Below the pieces are notes generated by a model, which was given only the letters and a program-made list of their open reading frames with translations, had not been told where the DNA came from and ran no database searches. A DNA stretch of 64,000 nucleotides from assembly GCF_032854445.1 (NCBI RefSeq), contig NC_088305.1, forward strand, positions 18,339,717 to 18,403,716, given 5' to 3'. Both the position numbers and the translations under genes were made by a program. Position 1 is the stretch's first letter. Each line of letters starts with the position of its first letter. The stretch comes from Liolophura sinensis (Eukaryota; Mollusca; Polyplacophora; Chitonida; Chitonidae). Below are positions 22,685 through 36,412 of this stretch, in pieces.

Positions 22685-25600
22685 CTACGCAAACAGCTTG
22701 TTAAAGATATCTTTGGCAATGGCAGGCCCGGAAGAGTTGATATCAAACGGTAAGATGGGACTGGCCATGTTCAGGGTATAATTTGCCACGCCCACCCCAA
22801 AGTTTACGACCACATCTGTGTAAGCACCATTCGAAACTGCGGCCGGGTTAAAGTTTACCTGCAACGAGAAAATTGAATTCATAAAACCAAATTTTCAGTA
22901 TTAAATAAACAGTCCGTTACACCTCACCCACTTAGGCCTCGTCACATACTTGTCAGTGAAGAACATTCCTAATGATTTCATGACTATTATCAGGCTTTCA
23001 AATCAGATAAAAAAATTCACCCAAAATTCATTATTGTATGTAAGTTGTACGCGTGCAGTTTTCAATTAATTACTATACACTCTGCATAAAAAAAAATTTG
23101 TGCAATAAATGGTAGATATGTAAAACTGATAGACGCTGTTGTGTATTCCCAGCTGTTTAGCTGGGGGTTTTTAAAATGACAGCGTAAAGTCGCAGAATAA
23201 TGTACAAACAACTTGGGGAAAACATACGCATTGAAAAGCGCAAAAATTAGTTTCAAGCTAAACCTACCTCATTCAGGGCAAAACTCTCCGCGATGCCGAT
23301 CAGCTTGTCAACTTTGTTCAACAGGGAGCCCAGTCGCTCATACTCTTGAGTAAGCGATGACCCGCACACTGGAAAGTAAATAGATATATTATAATGTGTT
23401 GCAATAGTGCTTTCTAGTTAAAAAAATCGTTTTGCCTCAAGAAATATAGAACTTGAAAATGTATGGGCACCCATGAAAATAGGCTTAAATATATATGCAC
23501 GCATTGTCCTTGGGATATACAAAGCGATCAAAACCATCATGTAAGGTAGATTTGTCTTTGAAACGTATGATTAATATTCATTTCCTGTGTTAACTTATTA
23601 ACGTAAAGATCTACAATAATTTCTAAACCATACGACTTCCTCAGTGCATGGAACAGTCTACAGTAAATGCATGGTATGTTCTTCCTTACCTCCAGTGACT
23701 ATCTCAAAGACATTTGAAGGAGCCTCGCTCGTTCCGAACACGTCACATTTTTTGCACCAGCCTTGGTAAAACAAGCAGGCATTCTGAAGCTGATCCAACT
23801 GATCGCACGTGGGCTGATTTGCCAGACTTCTCCGGCGTCGGAGACGAATTCCACCTTTACAAAGAAAGATGGAAAATATTACCAAATCTCAGTTTTTGAG
23901 CGTACGTCTCGGTGGTAAATAGAACAGATCCTTACAACTATATTTAATCTGTCATTCGATATATCTGATTTGCTTTTTTGATTTATAATGTCATCATTCT
24001 GATATTAAAGGCTGTATAACTGTCCTTGTTTCAGCCCTATTCATTCATACGGAAGCTTGATTTCAAACTACAGAGATGACTTACCAAAGAAGTCCTTGAC
24101 CTTGTCCACAACGTCCTTCGCCCCACCGGCGATGTCTTGGGCCGTATCTTTCACCCCAGACGCCACATCTTTGGCCACTTTCTCCACCACGGTTTTCACA
24201 TTCTCGGCGGCCTCTTTGACACCGGCTGCAACTGTCTGCAAGGCCTTCTCAGCACCATTCGCAACATTTTCCGCCACGGTTTTTACAGAGTCGGCTGTTT
24301 GTTTCAACTTATCGCCGACTTTCTGGAGCTCGTCTTTCACCAGGTTAACACCCTGACCAATCACCTTCTGCACACCTTCCACAACCTTACCACCGTCTTT
24401 GATGACAGCCGAAACGGTTTTGATCACTTTTTCCACGATTTGCTTGATTTCCGTTTCTATATTCTTCAGCGCGTTCTTGGCGCGAGACACAGTCTCCTTT
24501 ACTAGACACAGAGCAGGGGGACACAGTACACTGAGAGACGGGCTGTAATGTTACTGTCTGACACTTGAGGGTGTCCAATCTGGAAAACATATAGACAATC
24601 ATATGTGATAATTTAAACACTACAATGGCATTGTCAGCCATATTGTGTAAAATAAATGTTATTTAGATTTGTACCGCTAACAGTTTACGTATTTAAATAA
24701 TTCAGACAAAGTACCTCAGCCTCAGATTCTTGTAAAACCTTGTTCCAGTAAGCTTGTAATGAACCTGCATTCTAAACATAGCTTCTAAACCATTTTCTAA
24801 GTTAGCACGCCATAGTTCAATGGACTGAAGCCGATGATTATTTATTCATCAAATTCACAAATCACTCACGTGCAATATTTAATACCTTCCCGATCCTTTC
24901 ATTAACACAGTCTTCGGTTGACTGGGGACGCTTACGGAACAGATTTAAATAATGTGTAGACCAGAATGAAGGTGGAACTCACCTTTGTTGACATGATGAG
25001 TCTATGCACTGACCACACTCGCTCTGGCGCGTCAGGATGGACCGGAAGCACGTATCGATGGCCGGCTGGATTTGGTTAATGGAGCTGTTGACGACTTGTA
25101 GTTCTGCTACTACAGACTTTGCAAGTTCTTCTGTGACTTTCTTTCCCAAATCTACGAGGAGAATAAGAGATGCAATTCAGTACCATTCTTTCATTGATCA
25201 GTATTCAAAGCCGCTAACTAGAATTTTCACTTCTACGGCAGCAGTCAAGTGTATACATAGGCCGTGAGAAACGATTTCACTTGGACAGGATTTTTCAAAT
25301 CTGCTGGTTTACAGCTGGTTTTGAACATGTTGAATGAGAGATTAAGTCATGGCAAAGACTTTGTCTCCCAAGCCAGCCCAGGACCAATCATATTCATTGA
25401 AGTACCGCAAATTGCTTGATATACTTCATTTAAGACAAAGGTGAAACAGAACTAACCTATCTCCTACAAGTATTTAATAACCATAGATCTATAATACCAT
25501 AAAAATTTTGAGCAATCTTTCCATTATTCAGTTTATAAAATGTAATGGTTAATGTCAAAAAAATTAGTTTTGCATTCTGTCGCTTTGATTTATTGCAACA

Positions 25601-25790
25601 AAGTTGACATTCTCCAGAGCCAGTCGTGGACAAGATAATGTCGAAACGTATATCGTAACATTTTCGCGACTAGATACTTACCAACTATTGAGGACGGGCC
25701 CAGCGGAACATATTGGCTGTTCACACACAGACAAGACAACAACATCACCACCAGACTGGAGGAGACGATGGACAGAGTAGGCTGAGCCAT
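22685..25790 (-). pseudogene. Gene B copy 2, frameshifted in exon 3
   Basis: Exon borders match B1: 25682-25790, 24983-25151, 24085-24579, 23690-23854, 23268-23368 and 22685-22858. Exon 3 is 495 nt instead of 494 because the G run (on +) at 24516-24520 has five bases where B1, B3 and B4 have four. The frame breaks after residue 114 (TVSP) and meets a stop at about 24387-24389, losing most of the 11-mer domain, the RRRR site and the second cysteine cluster. Beyond the extra base the original frame stays open to its normal end, so the break is very recent or is a homopolymer sequencing error. Everything else, splice sites included, is intact and almost identical to B1. Confidence 0.78.
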
Positions 25791-25822
25791 CTTGAACAGT
25801 TTGTACGTGAGCTAAACTATAA

Positions 25823-25854
25823 ATGCCCTTTTACTTGACCGGGCATCTTTTATA
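25823..25854 (-). promoter_or_regulatory. B2 TATA box and inverted repeat
   Basis: Same as B1; TATAAAAG at 25847-25854. Confidence 0.55.
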
Positions 25855-26646
25855 AGCCAAGAATCGTGCAGAATCCAGCATCAGATCCGTTTTCTCGTCA
25901 CGATAACAATCGCAATTGTGTTGTAACCGGATTTGACGAAACCCTCAAACCGTGACGTACATTTGACCTACTAAACTTTTGTTTTCGACACGCTTTATTG
26001 CTCCCGAGGGGGTTGTCATTAAGGGCCCAATTAAAGTCAATGTATAATTAAAAGCGTGTACATGAAACAAACTTAGGGCATTGTGAATGTATTGAGAACC
26101 ACAATATTCTGGTATTATAATATTTTTTCTTTTAAAAATGACATTAAATATTTTTGAAGAATTAAACGTGTATGTTTCATTTTTAAAAATTATTTAATTC
26201 AAAGATATGTTCATTGTGCTATTACATTTCTCTAAACGAATCAATTTGCCTGTTGTGCCAAAAAATATGACACCTCTATCGCAGTCATCCTTCGGAAAGT
26301 TTTGCTTACCTCCTGATTATTTAGTAATCTTAACGATTTTTCTTTCTTTGTATGATAATTCATGTCGGGACTGAGGAAATGACAGAAACAATACAAAGAA
26401 CACTACGGAAATATTATTTTGAAAAAAAGACGATAACAGATATTAAACAATAAATTATGGAAAAATCGTATACCGTTATGAACGAATGCCAGGTGGTATC
26501 ATTTACCACTAGAGATGTTTAGATGGCACAAATGCTGATTTATTTGTGGGGTGAGGCTAGAAAATGACAGATAACTGCACTGCTTCAGTGTATAAGGTGG
26601 ATGTCAGAGCATACTGACATATATCAAACATGAAAAACCTGTTGAC

Positions 26647-26851
26647 TGTCACGCGTGACCCACAGGTTTAGAAGTTTCTACCTCGTCAAGATTCGTCTTG
26701 ATTCTATCAAGATGATTCCTCTCGTGGGAAGGCCTCTCAGTAGGTTTCAGATAGTTGTGTGTTTCCCTCGGACTTTCTCCGGTTTCCTCCCACCATAACG
26801 CTGACCGCCGTCGTATAGGTGAAATAAACACCAATCAGTCAATCAATCAGC
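26647..26851 (+). mobile_element. SINE fragment with TCAATCAA tail, unit 2
   Basis: Counterpart of 12064-12268, same palindrome at its left edge. Confidence 0.6.
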
Positions 26852-27200
26852 TAATCATATCCCTCAAGACGACTAGAATTATTCGTAGACATTATATCGA
26901 ACAGTTAGGACATCTCAGGCCATGATTTTTAAAAATGATAAAACACATTCAAAGAAGCCATTTCTTATCCCACTGAAAACAGCGTTGACTGAAGAAGAAC
27001 ATTTTCCGTAAATTCATAAAGTTATTACTTCGTTCAGCTTACTGTTGAAAAAGAGTAGGTTGTGCAATTTCGATTTGGACAGCGTTTAGTTAATCCATGT
27101 TGGTGGCTTATTTGGAGTATGATAAACAAAACGAGAAAACATTATGATAAAATTCCAATATGTCACCACTACTTTAAAATTAATAAATCTTCTGTTTTTA

Positions 27201-27340
27201 GGTCTGGAAGAACCCTGCGAATGGTTTTGTGTTTCGCCAGACTCGCTTTCTACGACCATAATGCTGGCCGTCAGTTCTAGGCCGCCGTCGTATAAATGAA
27301 ATATTCTTGGATACGGCGTACACCACCAAACAAATAATTG
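27201..27340 (+). mobile_element. SINE fragment, unit 2
   Basis: Counterpart of 12618-12757. Confidence 0.55.
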
Positions 27341-29479
27341 AACAAATTTTCTGTCTTTTTTCTCTTAGATATGCATTGCTTAAACATTTTTAAGAAAGTT
27401 AAGAAATTGTTACAAAGGCTTAAAATAAAAATTAAATACTAAATCATCCGCACATAATTGCCACTCTTTCCGCTTTCCTTCCATCATAATGTTGGCCAAC
27501 GTCGTATAGATGAAATATTCTCGGGTACTGCAAAAAACACCAATCACTCAATCAATCAATTAATCATATCTCTCAAGACGACTAGAATCATTCTTAGATA
27601 ATACATCGAACAGTAAGGGCATCTCAGACCATGATTTCAAGCCTTTCAGAGAAAACTGAAAAATTTCCACGATAAAATTCTTGAGGTGCTTTGTTGTCAT
27701 GGAGAGCCTTGGAATAAACTGACGTCAGCAAGGTAAAGTTCTGTTTTAGGATTCTGTGCACCATCCACTTCAGAATGTAAAAATGTACTGACTCTCAACA
27801 CATTAAAACCAAAGCTATATATTTGATTATAAATCCAACGAAAGAAATTCTCCCCTAAAACGGAGAAAATCCTGAAAGTTTAAGTCTATGTTATAAATAA
27901 ATAACACGTGGATTTATGTTAATATTAAACCAAAGACTTCACGGAACGATCGTTGAAAAATTTCTTCACAATTTGCAGCTGCATATGCCGCAAGTCTGAT
28001 CATATAGTTATTTATTATTTAACCATAGCTGGAATACATGTATAGTCACAGGCAGAATTAAGTGCTATACGTGTTAACTGAATGACACAGGTATATTTTG
28101 TTGATGGTTGTGGTTTTTTGTTTATGGTTGGGTTTTTTGTTTTCGTTGACGATTTTGGTTTTTGGTCGATGGTTGTGGTTTTTTGTTGATGGTTTACAGC
28201 CATTGATTACATATAACATATAATTTGAACTGGAAAACAATATAGACGAAGACGTTTTTGTACTTATGTACCTGGTGATCCCAACATGGTTGTTCAAACC
28301 GTGGGAAATCCAGGTGTTTTCTCTCTCAAGCATGCCTTAAAAAAATTACTGTGCGTTTTTGTGACTTTACAAGAGCTGTTGCACTCAGTAGATCCAGAAT
28401 CCAACAAAGTTTCATGTTACAGATTGTGAAACCTTCATGTACATCTACATAGAAACGAACGCAGTATAAATTTTGCGGTAAGAGAAATTTCGGATAAAGG
28501 AATAAAAATGGTGTAAAATGACGCTTTTGGTCAAAAGCAAATAACTATAAGGCTAATCACGTTTTAAGTGCAGAACCGTTCCAGAAAAGACGACAGAAAC
28601 CTATTCTTAAAACTACCATCAACGGATTTTTCTTCTTCTTTAAATAATTTTTAAAAAGTGTTAACTGCTTATGTATGTACTCTAAGATTGAATGAAATTG
28701 TGTGCGTTATGTGATAAGTACTATAGTAGATTTCAAGTAATATCGTTAAACATTGGCTAGCGTTTAGAGTACATGTACGTCATTTGACCCACACATAAAA
28801 ATGGCAGGGGAATTAGTACGTGTGTACTCATCCATTAAGCTGTCACGAGACACAAACTGCCTATAGGGAGTTATAATGTGACGTATCCTTGTATTGCATT
28901 GATATGCAAATGAGGTCAAGCACGACTGCTTGGGACAGCGTCTTTCATTCACGATTTTCTACCCCCTCTGGCAAACTTTGTTGATGATCTCTTTAACAAA
29001 CTCCAGTACCCACATAATATACACACTCAGGTGTTAAGACAGAAATCACTGTCAACATCTTTACATCTACAAACCGAGGTACCGGTACTTTAAACAGTAG
29101 TTCATTGGTGCGAACTATTTGCTATCACCATTCACACTGAAACCGGAACCCTGGGGCGTATTTGAATCCCATGCACCCGTGAAAACGAGGTTTCAAATGC
29201 AAAAGTGTAACACAAGATCACTGTTCAAAAACAAGACTTTCACTCCCCATATTTTCAGCGTTAGAATGGAGTGTTACAGGAACGATATTGGCATAAATCG
29301 CCCTCTGTTTCAATTTGCACTTACGCATACGTATCAGCTGACAGGAGAATACTTGCACTCGGGTTACACACTTACAAGGATTCGAATACAGAACGGGATG
29401 TTACGAAACTACTGGACAGTAACCCGATGTAAACGTTTCAAGTCTCTAACATATTCCTATCCTCTTACGCATTATGCGT

Positions 29480-29620
29480 TGGAAGCTCTGCCAGCCACCT
29501 GCGGATGGTCGTGGGTTTCCCCGGGCTCTGTCCGGTTTCTTTCCACCGTTACGCTGGCCGTCGTCGTATAAGTGAAATATTCTTGGGTACGGTTTGAAAC
29601 ACCATTCAAATAAAAAAAAT
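29480..29620 (+). mobile_element. SINE upstream of A3
   Basis: Counterpart of 14921-15061. Confidence 0.65.
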
Positions 29621-29754
29621 CTTACGCATTGTTGTTAGGCAGGTAAACAGGTCGCTCGTCAAGCTCTAGTTAATCTCGAGACGTGAAAAAACAACAAAGA
29701 CGTGATACGCTTGAGGCAATGTTCTATTAAACACAGCCGGAACTGATCATTTTC

Positions 29755-29789
29755 ACGTCATCTGACGTTGTTCTTGGATAGTATATAAA
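29755..29789 (+). promoter_or_regulatory. A3 core promoter
   Basis: Half-site pair at 29755-29768 and TATATAAA at 29782-29789, identical to A2. Confidence 0.65.
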
Positions 29790-29874
29790 GAAGGACCTTT
29801 TACAGAAGGAACAGAAACTACAACGACAGACTCCTACAAGATACCGAGATTCCCCAGAAGCTAAACTGACCAGG

Positions 29875-32296
29875 ATGATGTCATCTCCACTGACCACCGC
29901 GATACTGGGCCTGCTGTTTTGCTGTTTGGGTGTCAACAGCTTTTATCAACCAATAACCTCTACACAGTTTGATGGTAAGATAAATGACTTTTAATAAATT
30001 CGTTGCCATTGTTCATTTTTAATCTTCTCATCAATGTCCCTAAATACATTTGCTTGCATACGCTGATGTATATGCTTAGTGCGAGCTAAAATATGCGAAA
30101 TTTTGTCCCCCGATCGGCATGAAATCGTGTTTCTTTTCTTCAGTAGGCCCCTTATGTCATTCACAAGTATTCGAACCAAGGCAGTTTTTACTACACAAAA
30201 CCATTCAGTCCATTATATCGTGTGCTACAGTGCACAATTTTTGTGATTCTCACCTCAGGACCGTCTTCGGGAAACAGACGAAAATCAATTTCTCGCCGAA
30301 TTTGTCTCATCTGACTCATTTTTAATTTAAGTGACTAAGAAAAATATTTCATCCACAGCTCTCAGCTCAGCGGTGTCCAATCACCTGGGTTCATTGCTAC
30401 AGATTGACCTGGAGGCCATGAACGACACCATCAACAGACTGAGTCCAGCAGTGTCCAGCTGTCTCAGCTCCATCGAGACTGAACAGGCAGCCTGTGTCCA
30501 GTGTGTCAACACATCCTGTCAAGCAAGGTGAGAACGTCAATATGTGTATAAAATTGTCTCAACAAAAAAATAAGATCGTCACTGTCATCTCGCGATCTCC
30601 TTGCTCTCTTCCCAAATGTTTTTCTAAGCCCAATTCCTACGGATTTCTCCAGAAAATCGTGATGAATTTTTCTTTTCTTAATCACAAACAAATATCTGCG
30701 TGTTCTAGTAGTTATCAGGATATTGATGATCGTTGTATAAATTCTATTTTACTCTTTTCTCCCTGTCTAGAGTGGACGCTCTTCAATGTACAACATACCA
30801 CCCCACGCCCTCTTACTCCACCTGTAGTGTCAAGGCCGTCTGTGACATCAAAGGTGTTCTGCAGAAGGCGGAAGTAGCTGTTGTGGTGATTGGTGACGCC
30901 ATTAAAAAGATCGCAGAGAATGTCGTTGGTGCCATCAAGAAGGTGGCAGAAAATGCCATCAGTAAAATTGGTGACGGATTCAAGGATGCCGGAGACGCTA
31001 TAAAGGATGTAGCCAACAATGTCGCATCAGGTGTGGAACAAACAGCCAACAAAGTCGCAGCGGGTGTGGAAAATGTGGCCAAGGAAGTTGGGAATGCAGT
31101 TGTTAAAGGCGCAGAAGCTGTTGGCAACGTTGTGAAAGACGGCGTGAACAAAGTCAAGGACTTCTTCAGTAAGTCATCTAAACTTTTAGATTTGCAGGGA
31201 CATAGTTAAAGTATGAGGAAAAGTTGGCGTTAAATGCAGCTGTTTGATGAAAAATATACCCTTCTCCTCAGTAGTAACTCTTGTTAACCAATAAAATTAA
31301 GTGTGATATCTGTCTGACATTACAAGTGTGTACATAAATATTATTTCTGTGTTCTAGATGGTCTTGGTCGCAAAAAGAGGCAAGCCCAAACTGAGCCCGT
31401 GTGTGAGAACTTTGCCCAGGACGAAGGTGCGTGTCTCTTCTACAAGAGCCAGTGTCAGAGCTGTAGCTATTTCGAATCTGGGACCACAGAGCTGACAGCC
31501 GAGGACTTAATCAGGGGAGGTAAGTCTAAAACAACTTGTTTCGCAACCTCTAAACATATTGTGCAATGTATTTAACGCAAACTGTTTGACAAAAAGTCTT
31601 CGTTTTTGTGATAATTAGAAGGAGGAACAAAGAAAATGTATGCAAACCCGTTTATAGTCATTATTATCCAATGAGCGCAACAGTTATCCAGCTATTTCAT
31701 TGAAATTTTTCCTTTGTTCACAGTGTGTGGTCAGTCTGAGCTGAACAACTATCTAACCATGTCTGCCGCCATTTCACGTATAGATCAGCTGATTGAGGTG
31801 GCCCAGAATTTCACGCTTTTGTCGGTAAGTCTGAGATAAACAATATTGAGCATATAGGCTTTATTACAATAAAAATAGCTTTTCATCGAAAAATATATGC
31901 ACTGAGAATTTTTATCATCAAAAGGAGAAAATATGCATTTTATGCCAATGATTTTATTGGCATATTAAAAAACACTTGGGGTTAAGAGCTTAGATAACTT
32001 AGAACTGAGCCCGATATTTTTGTACTCGTATAGTCTAATCAATATGTATTAAATATTCTGAAATGTTTGTAAAGTACTTTGAAAACTGTATTTATTTTTT
32101 ATTTTTTGTTCAGACTAAATTCAACCCCACTGTGTGGCAGGACAACGGCTATGCTGACGTGTTGTTTGAGTACGGAATGGTCATCGCCAATATCTCTCTG
32201 GCCGCCAGTAAGCCCATTAATCCTTACGTACCAGACGTAGCAGGACCTGTCATCGCCCAAGATGTGTTCAACAACGAACTCCCGACAGCGGCCTGA
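29875..32296 (+). CDS. Clusterin-like secreted protein, gene A copy 3
   Basis: Exons 29875-29974, 30359-30527, 30771-31168, 31358-31519, 31724-31824 and 32114-32296. Every exon lies exactly 14,559 bp after its counterpart in A2, introns included, and only scattered substitutions separate the two copies (for example one in the exon 5 serine codon, AGC-side TCA to TCT, and one in intron 3 just past the exon 3 donor). The encoded 370-residue protein appears identical or nearly identical to A2, with signal peptide, both cysteine clusters, nine 11-mers (30856-31152) and RKKR. This is the youngest A duplicate in the window, or a duplicated haplotype in the assembly. TATATAAA at 29782-29789 is kept. 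Confidence 0.86.
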
Positions 32297-35200
32297 TCAC
32301 GTGACTGATTATTTGTGGTACAGAGTTCAGCTCAAAGCCATGAATACGAGAACACGTGTATTACATTGATCTCAGAAACACAACAATATGATATGATGTA
32401 TGGATTTAGCTATGTGAATGTTTCAAGTTTGTCCCTGTACAACTCACAGGCTAAGGATCATGTGGCCAGTAAAATCACTAGTAGACAATATATTGAAATG
32501 TCAGTCTGTCCTTATCGTATAAACAAGATATAGGCTAGTAGTTTGTGTTTTGATGTAAGCTAAGATTAAACTAAGAGATAAGAGTCAATTTGTGCTAGTC
32601 GCAGACTGGTCTATTATTTGCATTAGAACATGTCGATGTGTATCTTATTTTGCACTCCCTACCTATGCGAAAATAACATAGTGGTCCATTATTTGCATGG
32701 ACATAGGGCCTATTTGTTGTAAGATCTATACTCTGATCTAGAAACGATATGTGTACGTTATATTTTTGCATATGTCTGTGCAGTAATGTATGTTCAAGTG
32801 CGATCCGATATGTGCCAAACACGGTATATGTGTAAGTTACTGACTGATGTATTATTAGCATGGTACAGGTAATATGTGTTGAGATGCATTACCTCATGTG
32901 ACAAAACCAGATATTTGTAAGTTACAGACTTGCCTATTATCTGTGCAGTAATATATGTTAAGATGTTCTCTGCTGTGTGCCAAAACAGTTAGGACTAATT
33001 TACAACTTTGTCCGTCATTTGTATGTAATGTATGTTAAAAGCCAAACCGGAAAGATTCTACCTATGGGAGGAGACGGATAAATATAGAAATGGAAACTTT
33101 GCTTGGATAAAATAATATTCTTTCAATTTGTAACTATCTAGTTTTATTAAGTGTCTCACATTCGATATTGATGTTTTATATAATTTTCTTATATTAGACT
33201 GACCAGTAACTTGCAGAGGGTCGTGGGTTTCCTCCGGGCTCTGTCCGGTTTCCTCCCACCGCAATGCTGGCCGCCCTTGTTTAAATTAGATATCCTAATC
33301 AAAATGATTTGTCCACTAACATATAGTTTATTCGTAAGATGTGTTTACGCTCTACGTATACTTAACACGGTATGTTTTCTTTTACTTAAAGCTACCGATT
33401 TAAATATTATATGTGTAATCATATGTGCTAAGGTGCTATTTGATTTGTTATACTGCATTGTTGCCATGGAGACAGAGTTTGATCACTGCATACTGTATGA
33501 ATTGACCGATTGTTATCACAATATTGGTATGTTTGCAGATCATTGCATTTGCAATATTCAAACAGTTCAAAATCTGATCTCATTTGACATGAACAATCTG
33601 TTATTTGATGTTATTTTAAAAATGACGCTGATCTACATTTATTTTCTGACTGAATACCGAAATAAATATCGCACGTTGATCGTGACACAATATGTTAATT
33701 TGCGAATTAGTTTTATATCCACCGCCTCTATAACCAACACAACCAGTAACAGTTTAAGTTAAATTTACCTTTAGTGAATGAAATTATAAACTTGGCGTTT
33801 TCCAAACCCTGAAGAGGGATGATGCCTTCATTTCTTTATTTATTTATTTATTTGTATATTTGATTGTTTGGTTATCGCCATACTCAGGAATGTTTCGCTT
33901 AAATAAGATGGCAGTCAGTTTTATGGATGAAGGGAACCACGGTGTCCCATCATTTTTCTTGAAATACATACATAAAAAGTTACTCTCCGAGCTCTCTTAA
34001 ACACATGACCTAACATTTCGCCCAAGAAAGTGCAGTTTCAGCAGCAAATAAAAAGCATAAAATATTACCTGTGGTGCTGAAACCTAAATATGTCCACTAG
34101 AAAATAATCCTACCTGCCGACCACCCGGCCCAAATAAACTCACTAAGCGACACGAGCAGCGTGATCCGAACAAGCTTAAAGCATACGATGAATGGTGATT
34201 TCTCTTCAGCACCATAGAATATAGCTCACAGATCTTCAGATAAAACTTACTAAGTCGTTTATTTATTGATTTGATTCATGTTTTACGCCGTACTCAAGAA
34301 TATTTCACTTATCCCTGCTACGTATTTATTTATTTCCTCATTTATTTATTTACTTGTCGTCCGTCCTTAGATTCATTGTAAACAATGCAGACAATGTAAA
34401 CCTGAACAAGAAAAGGACAAAGTGAGGCAGAAGAAGACTGGTGCTTCACCTGTGTCTGTTATCCATCACACACAAGTCCCCGACATGTGTGAAGACGAAA
34501 TTATCAAGCCAGCAAGCTCACTATGTTGTTTGTTTTTTCATTCATCTTTTTTAAACTTACACTTTGTGTAAGTCTGTACTTACACAAACCCTCGCCATAT
34601 TCGCACACGACACACAGGGAATACAAGGTTTGTCTTACACATGTACTTGTATAATTTATTTATTTATTTCTTTATTTATTTTTTGATTATTTATTCATTT
34701 GTTGATTTATTTATTAATTTGTTTTTTATTTATTCGATCGGTGTTTACGCCGTACTCAAGAATATTTCACTAATACGACGGCCGCCATCATTGTAGTGGG
34801 AGGAAATCAGGTAGAGCCTGGGAGAAGCCCACGACCATCCTCAGGTTGCTGCCAGACCTTCCCACGTACTACTTGTGCAATAATTATAAAGAGCTTACCA
34901 TCAGTAGATCAAGAAGGACTTCCTTAATTACATTAATAACTGAACAATCTCTGCATCAAGGCAGACATTCGTAAACCAGTCGTCAACCAAAATGAACGTC
35001 CTGAGTCAATAATGGTATAACCGATTCCTAAAACGACATTTAATATAAACCACTAAAGAAGATAAGACTAAGACAAGAACCTATATATAAGGTACAAAAT
35101 AAAGACAGAACCATACCAAGAAATGATGCAGTCAACAGTTTTTAATGATAATGGAAAGGCACAAGGAATTTTCGAGGTAAATCAAGCATTAAAACAAAAT

Positions 35201-35455
35201 TAGACGATGGAGAGTGGAACCAATGAGATGTGACCAGGTGCAATCAGGCGTGACGTAGACTTACATTCCTTTGTTATGCAGACGTAAGGTCAAGGACAAT
35301 CAGGCACTCGAACAACACCTTTCACTCACCAAGCATTTTACTCTGGGGGGAAAAAATTACTAAAATCCGCCTGCAGCTATGTCTCAGTTGAACAGTACCG
35401 AGGCTCATAACTCTGACGTCATAGCCAAGATACCCCAGAAGCTGATCTGACCAGG
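32297..35455. other. A3-C3 spacer
   Basis: SINE core relic 33210-33279, 183-codon frame 33211-33762 and TTTA tail relic from 33832. It shares the 722-bp absence with unit 2 (joint near 34136) and has the hairpin at 34563-34588. Confidence 0.6.
34651..34870 (-). mobile_element. SINE copy with TTTA-rich tail, unit 3
   Basis: Counterpart of 5498-5715. Confidence 0.65.
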
Positions 35456-36412
35456 ATGACGTCATCGCCACTGACCACCACGGTACTGGGTTTGCTGCTT
35501 TGCCTTCTTGGTGTCAACAGCATCCATCAGCCAGTAATCTCTATACAGTTGGTGGTAAGTTTACTCAATTTCAAAAAAAGTCGCTTCAAAAACGATGCTA
35601 TTGTTGCTTACTAGTACACAACTCGCTGGTATTTGCAAATATGTTTGCAGCAGAGAATTTGTTTCGCAAATACACGCAACCTGATGTCGATCCATGGAGT
35701 AATAATTCCAAATTGAAATCATTTCTACAGTAAATTATTTTTAAAAAACACAGTACAGTCTAGGTTTGAATGGTTCTTTTGTTTAAACACACAAAACGTT
35801 GGTTTGTGTCAAATACATACATATATATTTATTTATTTATTTGGTTGGTGTTTTAAGCGATACTCAAGGATATTTCACTTTTTCGACGGTGCCCAGCATA
35901 ATGGTGGCAGGAAACCGGGCAGAGCACGGGGGAAACCTACGATAATCCGCAGGTTGCTGGAAGACCATCCCACATACGGCCGGAGAGGAAACCAGCTAGA
36001 GCTAGACTTGAACTCACAGCGACCGCAAGGTTAACAGGCTCCCGGATCATTATGCTAACAATGCGTATTTAACGACACAGAACAATGATCAATGGATTAG
36101 CGTATCAAATGTTGTTTAACGCTATCCGTACTTAACAGACACTTAAATATACGATTACAACTGCCTTAAGCTATATATGTGTATTTCTCACATCAAAATT
36201 ATCTATTTCAAGTGTATTTCCATATAGAATCGTTTCTTTTTCCACAGATCTCACCACAGCAGTTTCCAACCACCTGGGTTCATTGATAACATATTGACCT
36301 GGAGGCCATGAATAACACCATCAACAGCCTGAGTCCAGCAGTGTCCAGCTGTCTCAGCTCCATCTAGACTGAATAGAAAACCAGTGTCCAGTGTGTCAAC
36401 GCATCCTGTCAA
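35456..36412 (+). pseudogene. Relic C copy 3
   Basis: Exon 1 35456-35554 and exon 2 36248-36412. It shares the one-base loss at the exon 1 end, the inserted base and the in-frame TAG with the other C relics, and adds a second TAG a few codons on (GAATAG where others read GAACAG). The lesions were thus present before the array expanded. Confidence 0.74.
35828..36053 (-). mobile_element. SINE in C3 intron 1
   Basis: Counterpart of 6678-6902 with several private substitutions. Confidence 0.7.

Larger units (their letters stand above)
15168..29726 (+). repeat. Array unit 2 (A2-C2-B2), 14,559 bp
   Basis: Measured from 148 bp before the A2 start to the same point of A3. It lacks a 722-bp block downstream of A that unit 1 has, and a 24-bp stretch near 28997 that unit 1 has near 14414. 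Confidence 0.85.
25791..29874. other. B2-A3 divergent spacer
   Basis: Nearly identical to 11208-15315 but 24 bp shorter near 28997. Octamer ATGCAAAT at 28904-28911. Confidence 0.6.
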
